Source of the DNA: Bufo bufo | Taxonomy: Eukaryota; Chordata; Amphibia; Anura; Bufonidae | Length of the DNA: 64,000 bases | NCBI RefSeq assembly: GCF_905171765.1 | Contig: NC_053391.1 | Span: 150,169,917-150,233,916, forward strand | Reading direction: 5' to 3' | In this document: piece after piece, positions 1-9,521 of the stretch | Layout: the number at the start of each line of letters is the position of its first letter | How positions within the stretch are numbered: position 1 is the stretch's first letter | Notes under the pieces: model-generated | Told to the model about the DNA's origin: nothing | What the model saw: only the letters and a program-made list of their open reading frames with translations | Database searches by the model: none | Position numbers and translations under genes: made by a program

Positions 1-300
1 CCCCCCTGGAAGGCTCCAGGGAGACGCCTGTATGTGTTTTGCGGATCCGATCCATTTATCAGTGGATCCGTAAAAATCATGCGGACGTCTGAATGGAGCT
101 TTACAGGGGTGTGATCAATGACAGGGGTGTAATCAATGACAGGGGGTGATCAGGGAGTCTATATGGGGTGATCACCACAGTCATTGATCACGCTCCTGTA
201 AGGCTCCATTCAGACGTCCGTGTGCGTTTTGCGGATCCGATCCATCTATCAGTGGATCCGTAAAAATCATGCGGACATCTGAATGGAGCTTTACAGAGTG
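1..300. repeat. Two tandem copies of a ~100-bp inverted-repeat unit
   Basis: A unit bounded by GGCTCCATTCAGACGTCCG-like sequence and its inverse (CGGACATCTGAATGGAGC) occurs at about 8-112 and 199-297. Both copies contain TTTTGCGGATCCGATCC. The units are separated by GGGGTGATCA-type short repeats. They form the subterminal region of the non-autonomous piggyBac element. Confidence 0.65.
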
Positions 301-776
301 TGATCAATGACAGGGGGGTAATCAATGACAGGGGGGTGATCAGGGAGTCTATATGGGGTGATCAGGGGTGATCAGGGGCTAATAAGGGGTTAATAAGTGA
401 CGGGGGGGTGTAGTGTAGTGTAGTGGTGCTTGGTGCTACTTTACTGAGCTACCTGTGTCCTCTGGTGGTCGATCCAAACAAAGGGGACCACCAGAGGACC
501 AGGTAGCAGGTATATTAGATGCTGTTATCAAAACAGCGTCTAATATACCTGTTAGGGGTTAAAAAAAATCACATCTCCAGCCTGCCAGCGAACGATCGCC
601 GCTGGCAGTCTGGAGATCAACTCTCTTACCTTCCGTTCCTGTGAGCGCGCGCGCCTGTGTGCGCGCGTTCACAGGAAATCTCGGCTCACGCGAGATGACG
701 CCAATCGGCGTTAGTGTGACCTGGGAGCGCCGCAGAAATGACGCCTTTCGGCGTTAGCGTGACGGTAAGTGGTTAA
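1..776 (+). mobile_element. Non-autonomous piggyBac-type element, right end
   Basis: No coding sequence. The block from about 300 to 776 has the same layout as the right end of the piggyBac element at 34560-34977: short repeats of the type GGGGTGATCA, a GGTGCTACT box, three successive hairpins (about 450-511, 507-550 and 578-615), GC-rich DNA with CGCGAGATGACGC, then GTGGTTAA. The TTAA at 773-776 is the piggyBac target site and lies just beyond the Tc1 transposase stop codon, so this element inserted into the Tc1 element. The left end is outside the window. The family call rests on this comparison and on known piggyBac target preference. Confidence 0.72.
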
Positions 777-777
777 A

Positions 778-1797
778 CTAATACTTTGTTGAAGCAACTT
801 TTGATTTTATTACAGCACTCAGTCTTTTTGGGTATGAGTCTACCAGCATGGCACATTTTGACTTGGCAAGATTTGCCAACTCTTCTTTGCAAAAACACTC
901 CAAATCTGTCAGATTGCTAGGGCATCTCCTGTGCACAGCCCTCTTCAGATCACCCCACAGATTTTCAATCGGATTCAGGTCTGTGCTCTGCCTGGGCCAT
1001 TCCAAAACTTTAATCTTCTTCTGGTGAAGCCATTCCCTTGTTGATTTTGATGTATGCTTTGGGTCGTTGTCATGCTGAAAGATGAAGTTCCTCTTCATGT
1101 TCAGCTTTCTAGCAGAAGCCTGAAGGTTTTGTGGCAATATTGACTGGTATTTGGAACTGTTCATAATTCCCTCTAGCTTAACTAAGGCCCCAGTTCCAGC
1201 TGAAGAAAAACATCCCCAAGGCATGATGCAGCCACCACCATGCTTCACTGTGGGTATGGTGTTCTATTGGTGATGTTCAGTGTTGTTTTTGCGCCAAACA
1301 TATCTTTTGGAATTATGGCCAAAAAGTTCAACCTTGGTTTCATCAGACCAAAACACCTTTTCCCACATGCTTTTGGGAGACTTGAGATGTGTTTTTGCAA
1401 AATGTAGCCTGGCTTGGATGTTTTTCTTCATAAGAAAACGCTTTTGTCTTGCCACTCTACCCCATAGCCCAGACATATGAAGAATACGGGAGATTGTTGT
1501 CACATGTACCACACAGCCAGTATTTTCCAGATATTCCTGCAGCTCCTTTAATGTTGCTGTAGGCCTCTTGGTAGCCTCCCAGGCCAGTTTTCTTCTCGTC
1601 TTTTTATCAATTTTGGAGGGACGTCCAGTTCTTGGTAATGTCACTGTTGTGCCATATTTTCTCCACTTGATGATGACTGTCTTCACTGTGTTCCATGGTA
1701 TATCTGATGCCTTGGAAATTCTTTTGTACCCATCTCCTGACTGATACCTTTTAACAATGAGATCCCTCTGAGGCTTTGGAAGCTCTCTGTGGACCAT
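778..1797 (-). pseudogene. Tc1-like DDE transposase, frameshifted
   Basis: The gene cuts and pastes Tc1 elements at TA dinucleotides. It begins at the Met at 1797 (MVHRELPKPQRD). The first part (1264-1797) has paired helix-turn-helix DNA-binding domains, including the GRPSKIDKKTRRKL linker, and the first catalytic Asp in FWSDETKVELFG. Translation ends after KNNTEHHQ. The remainder (778-1248) continues in another frame with HGGGCIMPWGCFS, the second Asp in FQHDNDPKHTS and the final acidic residue in TDLNPIENLWGDLK. Spacing fits the Tc1 DD34E class. A frameshift near 1250-1264 breaks the gene, so it is inactive. Combined length of about 333 codons matches the usual ~340. Confidence 0.92.
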
Positions 1798-1905
1798 GGC
1801 TTTTGCTGTGGGATGTGACTAAGAAAATTTCAGGAAAGACCAACTAGTGCAGCTGAACTTTATTTGGGGTTAATCAGAGGCACTTTAAATGATGGCAGGT
1901 GTATG

Positions 1906-1913
1906 CTGACTAC
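1906..1913. repeat. 8-bp target duplication of hAT-1 copy 1 (left)
   Basis: CTGACTAC here is repeated exactly at 7768-7775, flanking the hAT element. Eight-base duplications are the hAT hallmark. Confidence 0.95.
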
Positions 1914-2436
1914 TAGGGATGAGCGAACCCGAACTGTATAGTTCGGGTTCGTACCGAATTTTGGGGTGTCCGTGACACGGACCCGAACCCGAACATTTTC
2001 GTAAAAGTCTGGGTTCGGGTTCGGTGTTCGGCGCTTTCTTGGCGGTTTTTGAAAGGCTGCAAAGCAGCCAATCAACAAGCGTCATACTACTTGCCCCAAG
2101 AGGCCATCACAGCCTTGCCTACTATTGGCATGGCTGTGATTGGCCAGTGCAGCATGTGACCCAGCCTCTATATAAGCTTGGGTCACGTAGCGCTGCACGT
2201 CACTCTGCTGATTCAAGCATAGGGAGAGGTTGCTGCTGCGACGTTAGGGCAAGATTAGGCAGATTAACTCCTCCAAAAGACTTAATTCAGTGATCTATCT
2301 CCAGCTGTGGATCATTGAAGTGCTGATATTGAATTGCTCACGTTTTTTAGGCTGCCCAGAGCGTTTTTATATCACTTTTTTCTGGGGTGATCGGCGGCCA
2401 TTTTGTGGCTTGTGGTGCGCCAGCACAAGCTACCAC

Positions 2437-2905
2437 CAAGTGCATTTAACCATCAATAGTGTGGTTATTTTTTGCTATATCCTACATCAGCTGCAGGCTG
2501 AGCCTGTGTCACCCAAGTGCATTTAACCATCAACAGTGTGGTTATTTTTTGGCCATATACTACATCAGGTGCAGGCTGAGCCTGTGTCACCCAAGTGCAT
2601 TTAACCATCAATAGTGTGGTTATTTTTTTCTATATCCTACATCAGGTGCAGGCTGAGCCTGTGTCACCCAAGTGCATTTAACCATCAACAGTGTGGTTAT
2701 TTTTTGGCCATATACTACATCAGGTGCAGGCTGAGCCTGTGTCACCCAAGTGCATTTAACCATCAACAGTGTGGTTATTTTATGGCCATATACTACATCA
2801 GGTGCAGGCTGAGCCTGTGTCACCCAAGTGCATTTAACCATCAATAGTGTGGTTATTTTTTGGCCATATACTACATCAGGGGCAAGTTGAGCCTGTCACC
2901 CAGCG
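2437..2905 (+). repeat. 78-bp tandem repeats, left subterminal region of hAT-1
   Basis: Six units begin AAGTGCATTTAACCATCAA and end GAGCCTGTGTCACCC, at a period of about 78 bp. Because 78 is a multiple of three, long but meaningless open frames run through the array on both strands. The same array of six units occurs in hAT-1 copy 2. Confidence 0.9.
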
Positions 2906-3381
2906 CCTAAAAAATAGGCCTGACATTTCTATTCCTCCAAATCAGTACAGTTTTAGCTGGTCAAGTTATATTTAGTGACCGTAAAAGCACAGTTTTTGTT
3001 CTGGGTTGAAAAACTATTCCCAAATTTGCCATTCTCAAAATTAGTAGTTTCTGCTATATCAGGCCTACTTTAAATCTATCCCAAAAAGGATATCTTAGAT
3101 TGAAAGTGCTGATAGTGTCATTCTGAAAAACTTAACACACACGCTACAGTGCAGATACAAGTCTAATTCTGTGATTAAAGGTATATCTGTCACACAGCGC
3201 GTAAAAAATAGGCCTCACATTTATATTCAACCAAATCTGTCATTACTTGTGTGCCTGTATTAGTGTAATACGGTACCTAAATAGATAGCCAGACAGTGTT
3301 AGGTGTCTGTAAAAAAAGGCCTGAATTTTAATTCAATACATTGGCCAAATAATATTTTTCTTATTGTGGTGAACAGTAACA

Positions 3382-3837
3382 ATGAGGAAAACAACTAGTA
3401 AGGGACGCGGACGTGGACATGGTTGTGGTGGTGTTAGTGGACCCTCTGGTGCTGGGAGAGGACGTGGCCGTTCTGCCACAGCCACACGCCCTAGTGTACC
3501 AACAACCTCAGGTCCCAGTAGCTGCCAGAATTTACAGGGATATTTGGTGGGGCCCAATGCCGTTCTAAGGATGGTAAGGCCTGAGCAGGTACAGGCATTA
3601 GTCAATTGGGTGGCCGACAGTGCATCCAGCACGTTCACATTATCTCCCACCCAGTCTTCTGCAGAAAGCGCACAGATGGCGCATGAAAACCAAGCCCATC
3701 AGTCTGTCACATCACCCCCATGCATATCAGGGAAACTGTCTGAGCCTCAAGTTATGCAGCAGTCTCTTATGCTGTTTGAAGAATCTGCTGCCAGGGTTTC
3801 CCAAGGGCATCCACCTAGCCCTTCCCCAGGGGTGTAA
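3382..3837 (+). CDS. hAT-1 upstream ORF, 151 aa, RG-rich, function unknown
   Basis: The ORF opens with MRKTTSKGRGRGHG and has an Arg/Gly-rich N-terminus (residues 1-30) that could bind nucleic acid. A Ser/Pro/Gln-rich remainder follows, including RMVRPEQVQALVNWV around residues 63-77. It ends with TAA at 3835-3837, 22 bases before the transposase Met at 3860 and in a different frame. It may be a separate accessory protein, the first exon of a longer transposase, or the N-terminal part cut off by one frameshift. I do not recognise a domain. It lies wholly inside hAT-1 in transposase orientation. Confidence 0.5.
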   Translation: MRKTTSKGRGRGHGCGGVSGPSGAGRGRGRSATATRPSVPTTSGPSSCQNLQGYLVGPNAVLRMVRPEQVQALVNWVADSASSTFTLSPTQSSAESAQMAHENQAHQSVTSPPCISGKLSEPQVMQQSLMLFEESAARVSQGHPPSPSPGV

Positions 3838-3859
3838 GAGATAGAATGCACAACCACTT

Positions 3860-6796
3860 ATGTTTCCTGATGATGAGGACATGGGAATACCACCTCAGCA
3901 CGTCTCTGATGATGACAAAACACAGGTGCCAACTGCTGCGTCTTTCTGCAGTGTGCAGACTGAACAGGAGGTCAGGGATCAAGACTGGGTGGAAGACGAT
4001 GCAGGGGACGATGAGGTCCTAGACCCCACATGGAATGAAGGTCGTGCCACTGACTTTCACAGTTCGGAGGAAGAGGCAGTGGTGAGACCGAGCCAACAGC
4101 GTAGCAAAAGACAAAGAGGGAGCAGTGGGCAAAACCAGAAAACCAGCCGCCAAGAGACTCCGCCTGCTACTGACCGCCGCCATCTTGGACCGAGCACCCC
4201 AAAGGCAGCTTCAAGGAGTTCCCTGGCATTGCACTTCTTTAAACAATGTGCTGACGACAAGACCCGAGTGGTTTGCACGCTGTGCCATCAGAGCCTGAAG
4301 CGAGGCATTAACGTTCTGAACCTTAGCACAACCTGCATGACCAGGCACCTGCATGCAAAGCATGAACTGCAGTGGAGTAAACACCTTAAAAACAAGGAAG
4401 TCACTCAGGCTCCCCCTGCTACCTCTTCTGCTGCTGACGCCTCGGCCTCTTCTGCTGCTGCCGCTGCCTCGTCCTCTTCCTCCGCCTCTGGAGGAACGTT
4501 GGCACCTGCCGCCCAGCAAACATGGGATGTACCACCAACACCACCACCTGCGTCATCAAGCATCTCAACCATGTCACACGGCAGCGTTCAGCTCTCCATC
4601 TCACAAACATTTGAGAGAAAGCGTAAATTCCCACCTAGCCACACTCGATCCCTGGCCCTGAATGCCAGCATTTCTAAACTACTGGCCTATGAAATGCTGT
4701 CATTTAGGCTGGTGGACACAGACAGCTTCAAACAGCTCATGTCGCTTGCTGTCCCACAGTATGTTGTTCCCAGCCGGCACTACTTCTCCAAGAGAGCCGT
4801 GCCTTCCCTGCACAACCAAGTGTCCGATAAAATCAAGTGTGCACTGCGCAACGCCATCTGTGGCAAGGTCCACCTAACCACAGATACGTGGACCAGTAAG
4901 CACGGCCAGAGACGCTATATCTCCCTAACTGCACACTGGGTAAATGTAGTGGCGGCTGGGCCCCAGGTGGAGAGCTGTTTGGCGCACGTCCTTCCGCCGC
5001 CAAGGATCGCAGGGCAACATTCTTTGCCTCCTGTCTCCTCCTCCTCCTACTCAGCTTCCTCCTCCTCTTCTTCCACCTGCTCATCCAGTCAGCCACACAC
5101 CTTCACCACCAACTTCAGCACAGCCCGGGGTAAACGTCAGCAGGCCGTTCTGAAACTCATATGTTTGGGGGACAGGCCCCACACCGCACAGGAGTTGTGG
5201 CGGGGTATAGAACAACAGACCGACGAGTGGTTGCTGCCGGTGAGCCTCAAGCCTGGCCTGGTGGTGTGCGATAATGGGCGAAATCTCGTTGCAGCTCTGG
5301 GACTAGCCGGTTTTACGCACATCCCTTGCCTGGCGCATGTGCTGAATTTGGTGGTGCAGAAGTTCATTCGCAACTACCCCGACATGTCAGAGCTGCTGCA
5401 TAAAGTGCGGGCCGTCTGTTCGCGCTTCCGGCATTCACACCCTGCTGCTGCACGCCTGTCTGCGCTACAGCGTAACTTCGGCCTTCCCGCTCACCGCCTC
5501 ATATGCGATGTGCCCACCAGGTGGAACTCCACCTTGCACATGCTGGACAGACTGTGCGAGCAGCAGCAGGCCATAGTGGAGTTGCAGCTGCAGCATGCAC
5601 GGGTCAGTCGCACTGCGGAACAGCACCACTTCACCACCAATGACTGGGCCTCCATGCGAGACCTGTGTGCCCTGTTGCGCTGTTTCGAGTACTCCACCAA
5701 CATGGCCAGTGGCGATGACGCCGTTATCAGCGTTACAATACCACTTCTATGTCTCCTTGAGAAAACACTTAGGGCGATGATGGAAGAGGAGGAGGCCCAG
5801 GAGGAAGAGGAGGAAGAGAGGTCATTTTTAGCACTTTCAGGCCAGTCTCTTCGAAGTGACTCAGAGGGAGGTTTTTTGCAACACCAGAGGCCAGGTACAA
5901 ATGTGGCCAGACAGGGCCCACTATTGGAGGACGAGGATGAGGAGGAGGTGGAGGAGGATGAGGATGAAGCATGTTCACAGCGGGGTGGCACCCAAAGCAG
6001 CTCGGGCCCATCACTGGTGCGTGGCTGGGGGGAAACACAGGACGATGACGATACGCCTCCCACAGAGGACAGCTTGTCCTTACCTCTGGGCAGCCTGGCA
6101 CACATGAGCGACTACATGCTGCAGTGCCTGTGCAACGACAGCAGAGTTGCCCACATTTTAACGTGTGCAGACTACTGGGTTGCCACCCTGCTGGATCCCC
6201 GGTACAAAGACAATGTGCCCACCTTACTTCCTACACTGGAGCGTGATAGGAAGATGCGCGAGTACAAGCGCACGTTGGTAGACGCGCTACTGAGAGCATT
6301 CCCAAATGTCACAGGGGAACCAGTGGAAGCCCAAGGCGAAGGCAGAGGAGGAGCAAGAGGTCGCCAACGCAGCTGTGTCACGGCCAGCTCCTCTGAGGGC
6401 AGGGTTAGCATGGCAGAGATGTGGAAAAGTTTTGTCACCACGCCACAGCTAACTGCACCACCACCTGATACGGAACGTGTTAGCAGGAGGCAACATTTCA
6501 CTAACATGGTGGAACAGTACCTGTGCACACCCCTCCACGTACTGACTGATGGTTCGGCCCCATTCAACTTCTGGGTCTCCAAATTGTCCACGTGGCCAGA
6601 GCTAGCCTTTTATGCCTTGGAGGTGCTGGCCTGCCCGGCGGCCAGCGTTTTGTCTGAACGTGTATTCAGCACGGCAGGGGGCGTCATTACAGACAAACGC
6701 AGCCGCCTGTCTACAGCCAATGTGGACAAGCTGACGTTCATGAAAATGAACCAGGCATGGATCCCACAGGACCTGTCCATCCCTTGTGCAGATTAG
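3860..6796 (+). CDS. hAT transposase with BED zinc finger, 978 aa
   Basis: The protein catalyses cut-and-paste movement of hAT-1. An acidic N-terminus (residues 1-85) precedes a BED-type zinc finger with C139, C142, H163 and H168. A Ser/Ala/Pro-rich linker follows. The RNase H-like core has D342 in TTDTWTS and D471 in VVCDNGRN, then CLAHVLNLVVQ and RWNSTLHML. An acidic insertion of Glu/Asp runs (about residues 637-700) comes before YWVATLLDPRYK. The C-terminal hAT dimerisation segment contains ACPAASVLSERVFS, where E933 is the likely third acidic residue. The frame is intact from Met to stop, with no internal stop codon. The start is the first Met in the open frame; a stop lies at 3842-3844. 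Long for the family because of the linkers. Confidence 0.93.
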   Translation: MFPDDEDMGIPPQHVSDDDKTQVPTAASFCSVQTEQEVRDQDWVEDDAGDDEVLDPTWNEGRATDFHSSEEEAVVRPSQQRSKRQRGSSGQNQKTSRQETPPATDRRHLGPSTPKAASRSSLALHFFKQCADDKTRVVCTLCHQSLKRGINVLNLSTTCMTRHLHAKHELQWSKHLKNKEVTQAPPATSSAADASASSAAAAASSSSSASGGTLAPAAQQTWDVPPTPPPASSSISTMSHGSVQLSISQTFERKRKFPPSHTRSLALNASISKLLAYEMLSFRLVDTDSFKQLMSLAVPQYVVPSRHYFSKRAVPSLHNQVSDKIKCALRNAICGKVHLTTDTWTSKHGQRRYISLTAHWVNVVAAGPQVESCLAHVLPPPRIAGQHSLPPVSSSSYSASSSSSSTCSSSQPHTFTTNFSTARGKRQQAVLKLICLGDRPHTAQELWRGIEQQTDEWLLPVSLKPGLVVCDNGRNLVAALGLAGFTHIPCLAHVLNLVVQKFIRNYPDMSELLHKVRAVCSRFRHSHPAAARLSALQRNFGLPAHRLICDVPTRWNSTLHMLDRLCEQQQAIVELQLQHARVSRTAEQHHFTTNDWASMRDLCALLRCFEYSTNMASGDDAVISVTIPLLCLLEKTLRAMMEEEEAQEEEEEERSFLALSGQSLRSDSEGGFLQHQRPGTNVARQGPLLEDEDEEEVEEDEDEACSQRGGTQSSSGPSLVRGWGETQDDDDTPPTEDSLSLPLGSLAHMSDYMLQCLCNDSRVAHILTCADYWVATLLDPRYKDNVPTLLPTLERDRKMREYKRTLVDALLRAFPNVTGEPVEAQGEGRGGARGRQRSCVTASSSEGRVSMAEMWKSFVTTPQLTAPPPDTERVSRRQHFTNMVEQYLCTPLHVLTDGSAPFNFWVSKLSTWPELAFYALEVLACPAASVLSERVFSTAGGVITDKRSRLSTANVDKLTFMKMNQAWIPQDLSIPCAD

Positions 6797-6904
6797 ACAT
6801 TAACTACCTCCCCTTAACAATATATTATTGTACTCCAGGGCACTTCCTCATTCAATCCTATTTTTATTTTCATTTTACCATTATATTGCGGGGCAACCCA
6901 AAGT

Positions 6905-7470
6905 TGAATGAACCTCTCCTCTGCCTGGGTGCCTGGGCCTAAATGTGTGACAGTGGCCTGATCCAGTGGTGGGTGACGTGATGCCTGATTCTCTGCTATG
7001 ACATAAAGACAGATTCTGTGCTGACATAAGGCCAGATTCTCTGTTACGGGACCTCTCTCCTCTGCCTGGGCCTAAATGTGTGACAGTGGCCTGTTCCAGT
7101 GGTGGGTGACGTGAAGCCTGATTCTCTGCTATGACATGAAGACTGATTCTGCGCTGACATAAGGCCAGATTCTCTGTTACGGGACCTCTCTCCTCTGCCT
7201 GGGTGCCTGGGCCTAAATGTGTGACAGTGGCCTGTTCCAGTGGTGGGTGACGTGAAGCCTGATTCTCTGCTATGACATGCAGACTGATTCTCTGCTGACA
7301 TGAAGCCAGATTCTCTGTTACGGGACCTCTCTCCTCTGCCTGGGTGCCGGGGCCTAAATATATGACAATGGACTGTTACAGTGGTGGGTGACGTGAAGCC
7401 AGATTCTCTGCTATGGCATGAAGACTGATTCTCTGCTGACGTGAAGCCAGATTCTCTGCTATGGGACCTC
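6905..7470 (+). repeat. ~141-bp tandem repeats, right subterminal region of hAT-1
   Basis: About four units contain GGCCTAAATGTGTGACAGTGG, GTGGGTGACGTGA and repeated CAGATTCTCTGTTAC. The period is a multiple of three, so spurious minus-strand frames run through. Copy 2 of the element has about five units at 57255-58010. Confidence 0.88.
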
Positions 7471-8009
7471 TCTCCAATTGATATTGGTTTATTTTTATAT
7501 ATTTTATTTTTTATTTTAATTCATTTCCCTATCCACATTTGTTTGCAGGGGATTTACCTACATGTTGCTGCCTTTTGCAGCCCACTAGCTCTTTCCTGGG
7601 CTGTTTTACAGCCTTTTTAGTGCCGAAAAGTTCGGGTCCCCATTGACTTCAATGGGGTTCGGGTTCGGGACGAAGTTCTGGTCGGGTTCGGATCCCGAAC
7701 CCGAACATTTCCGGGAAGTTCGGCTGAACTTCTCGAACCCGAACATCCAGGTGTTCGCTCAACTCTACTGACTACTATTTAACATGATTTTGAATGTGAT
7801 TGCTTCATTCTGAACACAGCTACATCCCCAGTTATAAGACACTCATGCAACACCATTATTTTAGTTTTCTTCCCTCCACCTAAAAGATTTCAGTTTGTTT
7901 TTCAATTGAGTGATACAATTTATAGGTCACATTAAAGGTGGAAACAGTTCTGAAATGATTTATCTTTGTCTAATTTTTTTACATCACAGAAACCTGACAT
8001 TTTAACAGC

Positions 8010-8035
8010 GTTGTGTAGACTTTTTATATCCACTG
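8010..8035 (-). repeat. Tc1-like 5' terminal repeat
   Basis: On the minus strand it reads inward from CAGTGGATATAAAAAGTC. TA at 8036-8037 is the expected target dinucleotide. Confidence 0.85.
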
Positions 8036-8153
8036 TATATTGTGGGAATTTGCTCTGGTAGAAAGGCTTGCGGACGCAGTATAGAGGCAACAACAACCTC
8101 TTTAACTTAAACAGTTTGGTGTTTATTCACACATAAGGATAAAGCCTCCTGCA

Positions 8154-8526
8154 CAAGACCATTTTTTTTTTCTGTTTACTGGCCGTTTTTTGCATTCCGT
8201 ATACGGAACCATTCTTTTCAATGGTTCCGCAAAAAAAAAGGGGATGTACTCCGTAGGCATTCAGTTTCCGTATTTCCTTTTTTTCATTCCGTTGAAAGAT
8301 AGAACATGTCCTATTATTGCTCGGAAATCACTTTCCGTGGCTCCATTCAAGTCAATGGGTCCACCCCAAAATTTTATGCTCAGCCCAATTTTTTCTATGT
8401 AATTACTGTATACTGTATATGCCATACGGAAAAACGGAACAAAAAAAAAGAACGGAAACAAAAAACGGAAAAACAGATCCATGAAAAATGGACCGCAAAA
8501 CACTGAAAAAGCCATACGGTCGTGAA
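8154..8526. mobile_element. MITE in the 3' LTR, first copy
   Basis: Its outer ends are CTCCTGCACAAGACC and GGTCGTG. Internal repeats resemble TTCCGTATACGGAACC. It is absent from the 5' LTR, where AAGCAAAACAAAAAGTCAG is continuous. The short open frames within it are artefacts of AT-rich repeats. Confidence 0.65.
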
Positions 8527-8560
8527 ACAAAAAGTCAGTTTCAATAAAAACAGTCACCTT

Positions 8561-9078
8561 CAGGCCTCTTTCACACTACCGTATGGCTATTTCAGTGTTT
8601 TGCGGTCTGTTTTTCATGGATCCGTTGTTCTGTTTTTTGTTTCCGTGTGTTTCCATTTCGGTTCCGTTTTTCCGTTCCGTTTTTCTGTATGGCATATACA
8701 GTATACAGTAATTACATAGAACAAATTGGGCTGGGCTTAACATTTTCAATAGATGGTTCCGCAAAAAAACGGAAAGGATACGGATGCATTTCCGTATGCA
8801 TTTTGTTTTATTTTGTGGACCCATTGACTTTATTTTGTGGACCCGATCCGGAAGAGCACCCATTGTCTTTAATGGAGCCACTGAATGTGATTTGTGGCCA
8901 AATAAAGGACATGTTCTATCTTTGCACGGAACGGAGATGCGGAAACACGGAAACGGAATGCATATGGAGTACATTCCATTTTTTTTGCGGACCCATTGAA
9001 ATGAATGGTTCAGTATACGGAACGCAAAAAACGGCCCGCAAAACGGAAAAAAAAAAACGGTCGTGTGAAAGAGGCCTG
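8561..9078. mobile_element. MITE in the 3' LTR, second copy, opposite orientation
   Basis: Terminal inverted repeats are CAGGCCTCTTTCACAC and its inverse GTGTGAAAGAGGCCTG. The internal sequence is similar to the first copy read on the other strand. The empty site is visible in the 5' LTR near 13685 (CACCTTGAGTCTGG). Confidence 0.78.
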
Positions 9079-9521
9079 AGTCTGGTGTTTGTTTACACCA
9101 TGCAGCAATTCAGAAGTCCTTGGACATAGCAAAAACTAGCTTCTCTCACGCCAACAAGGTAGCAGGCCTTTACCCAGGCCCAAACTCCCAAGCCCCAACA
9201 CAGAGACTGACACAGTTTCACTATCAGAGAGGAGTAAATTCCCCCCACCTGACAGTGCTGCCTGTGTTTTATAGCCAAACCAAGACCTGGTTTGGAACGC
9301 GGGGAGCATCCACCCACCCTGGACTTTGGTTGCTCTCAGTAAGAGCCGGCCCGGATCAGCTTTACTGCCATACTAAATAGCAAAACCATGTCAGCCAGCA
9401 CTAGCTGCCACTGACACATGAAATTACCAGCTCTTAACTCACCGAGGACAGGAATCTCGGTGATACATACCATCCATCAATGACAGACCCTTGAGCATTC
9501 CTACATATCTCCCCCCTTTGT

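Larger units (their letters stand above)
1914..7767 (+). mobile_element. hAT-1 copy 1, complete autonomous-type element
   Basis: Terminal inverted repeats are TAGGGATGAGCGAAC at 1914 and the inverse of TAGAGTTGAGCGAAC ending at 7767, flanked by the 8-bp duplication CTGACTAC. The 5854-bp element holds six 78-bp tandem repeats near the left end, a small RG-rich ORF, a 978-aa BED-finger hAT transposase, and four ~141-bp tandem repeats near the right end. GTTCGGGTTCGG-type motifs lie inside both termini. It sits inside the Tc1 element and is therefore younger. A transposase-less relative carrying foreign DNA lies at 54322-58297. Confidence 0.95.
777..8035 (-). mobile_element. Tc1-like transposon, minus strand, interrupted by hAT-1
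   Basis: The element consists of 777-1913 and 7776-8035, with 1914-7775 being the inserted hAT-1 plus one copy of its target duplication. The 5' terminal repeat, read on the minus strand from 8035, begins CAGTGGATATAAAAAGTC, a typical Tc1-like terminus, and is followed outward by TA (8036-8037). The other terminal repeat is missing because a piggyBac element inserted at the TTAA right after the transposase stop. Without the hAT insertion, about 1.4 kb of Tc1 DNA remains. Confidence 0.85.
8041..9505 (-). repeat. 3' LTR of the Gmr1-like element, with two MITE insertions
   Basis: On the minus strand it starts TGTAGGAATG next to a purine tract (about 9506-9519, CAAAGGGGGGAGATA) and ends AATTCCCACA at 8041. 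Shared stretches with the 5' LTR include TTTATTCACACATAAG, CCTTTACCCAGGCCCAA and CACCTGACAGTGCTGCCTG. The segments 8154-8526 and 8561-9078 are absent from the 5' LTR and are MITEs. Confidence 0.85.

Noticed and set aside
8261..9129. Several overlapping open frames rich in Lys, Phe and Gly
   Set aside because: They fall in inverted MITE copies and appear on both strands.
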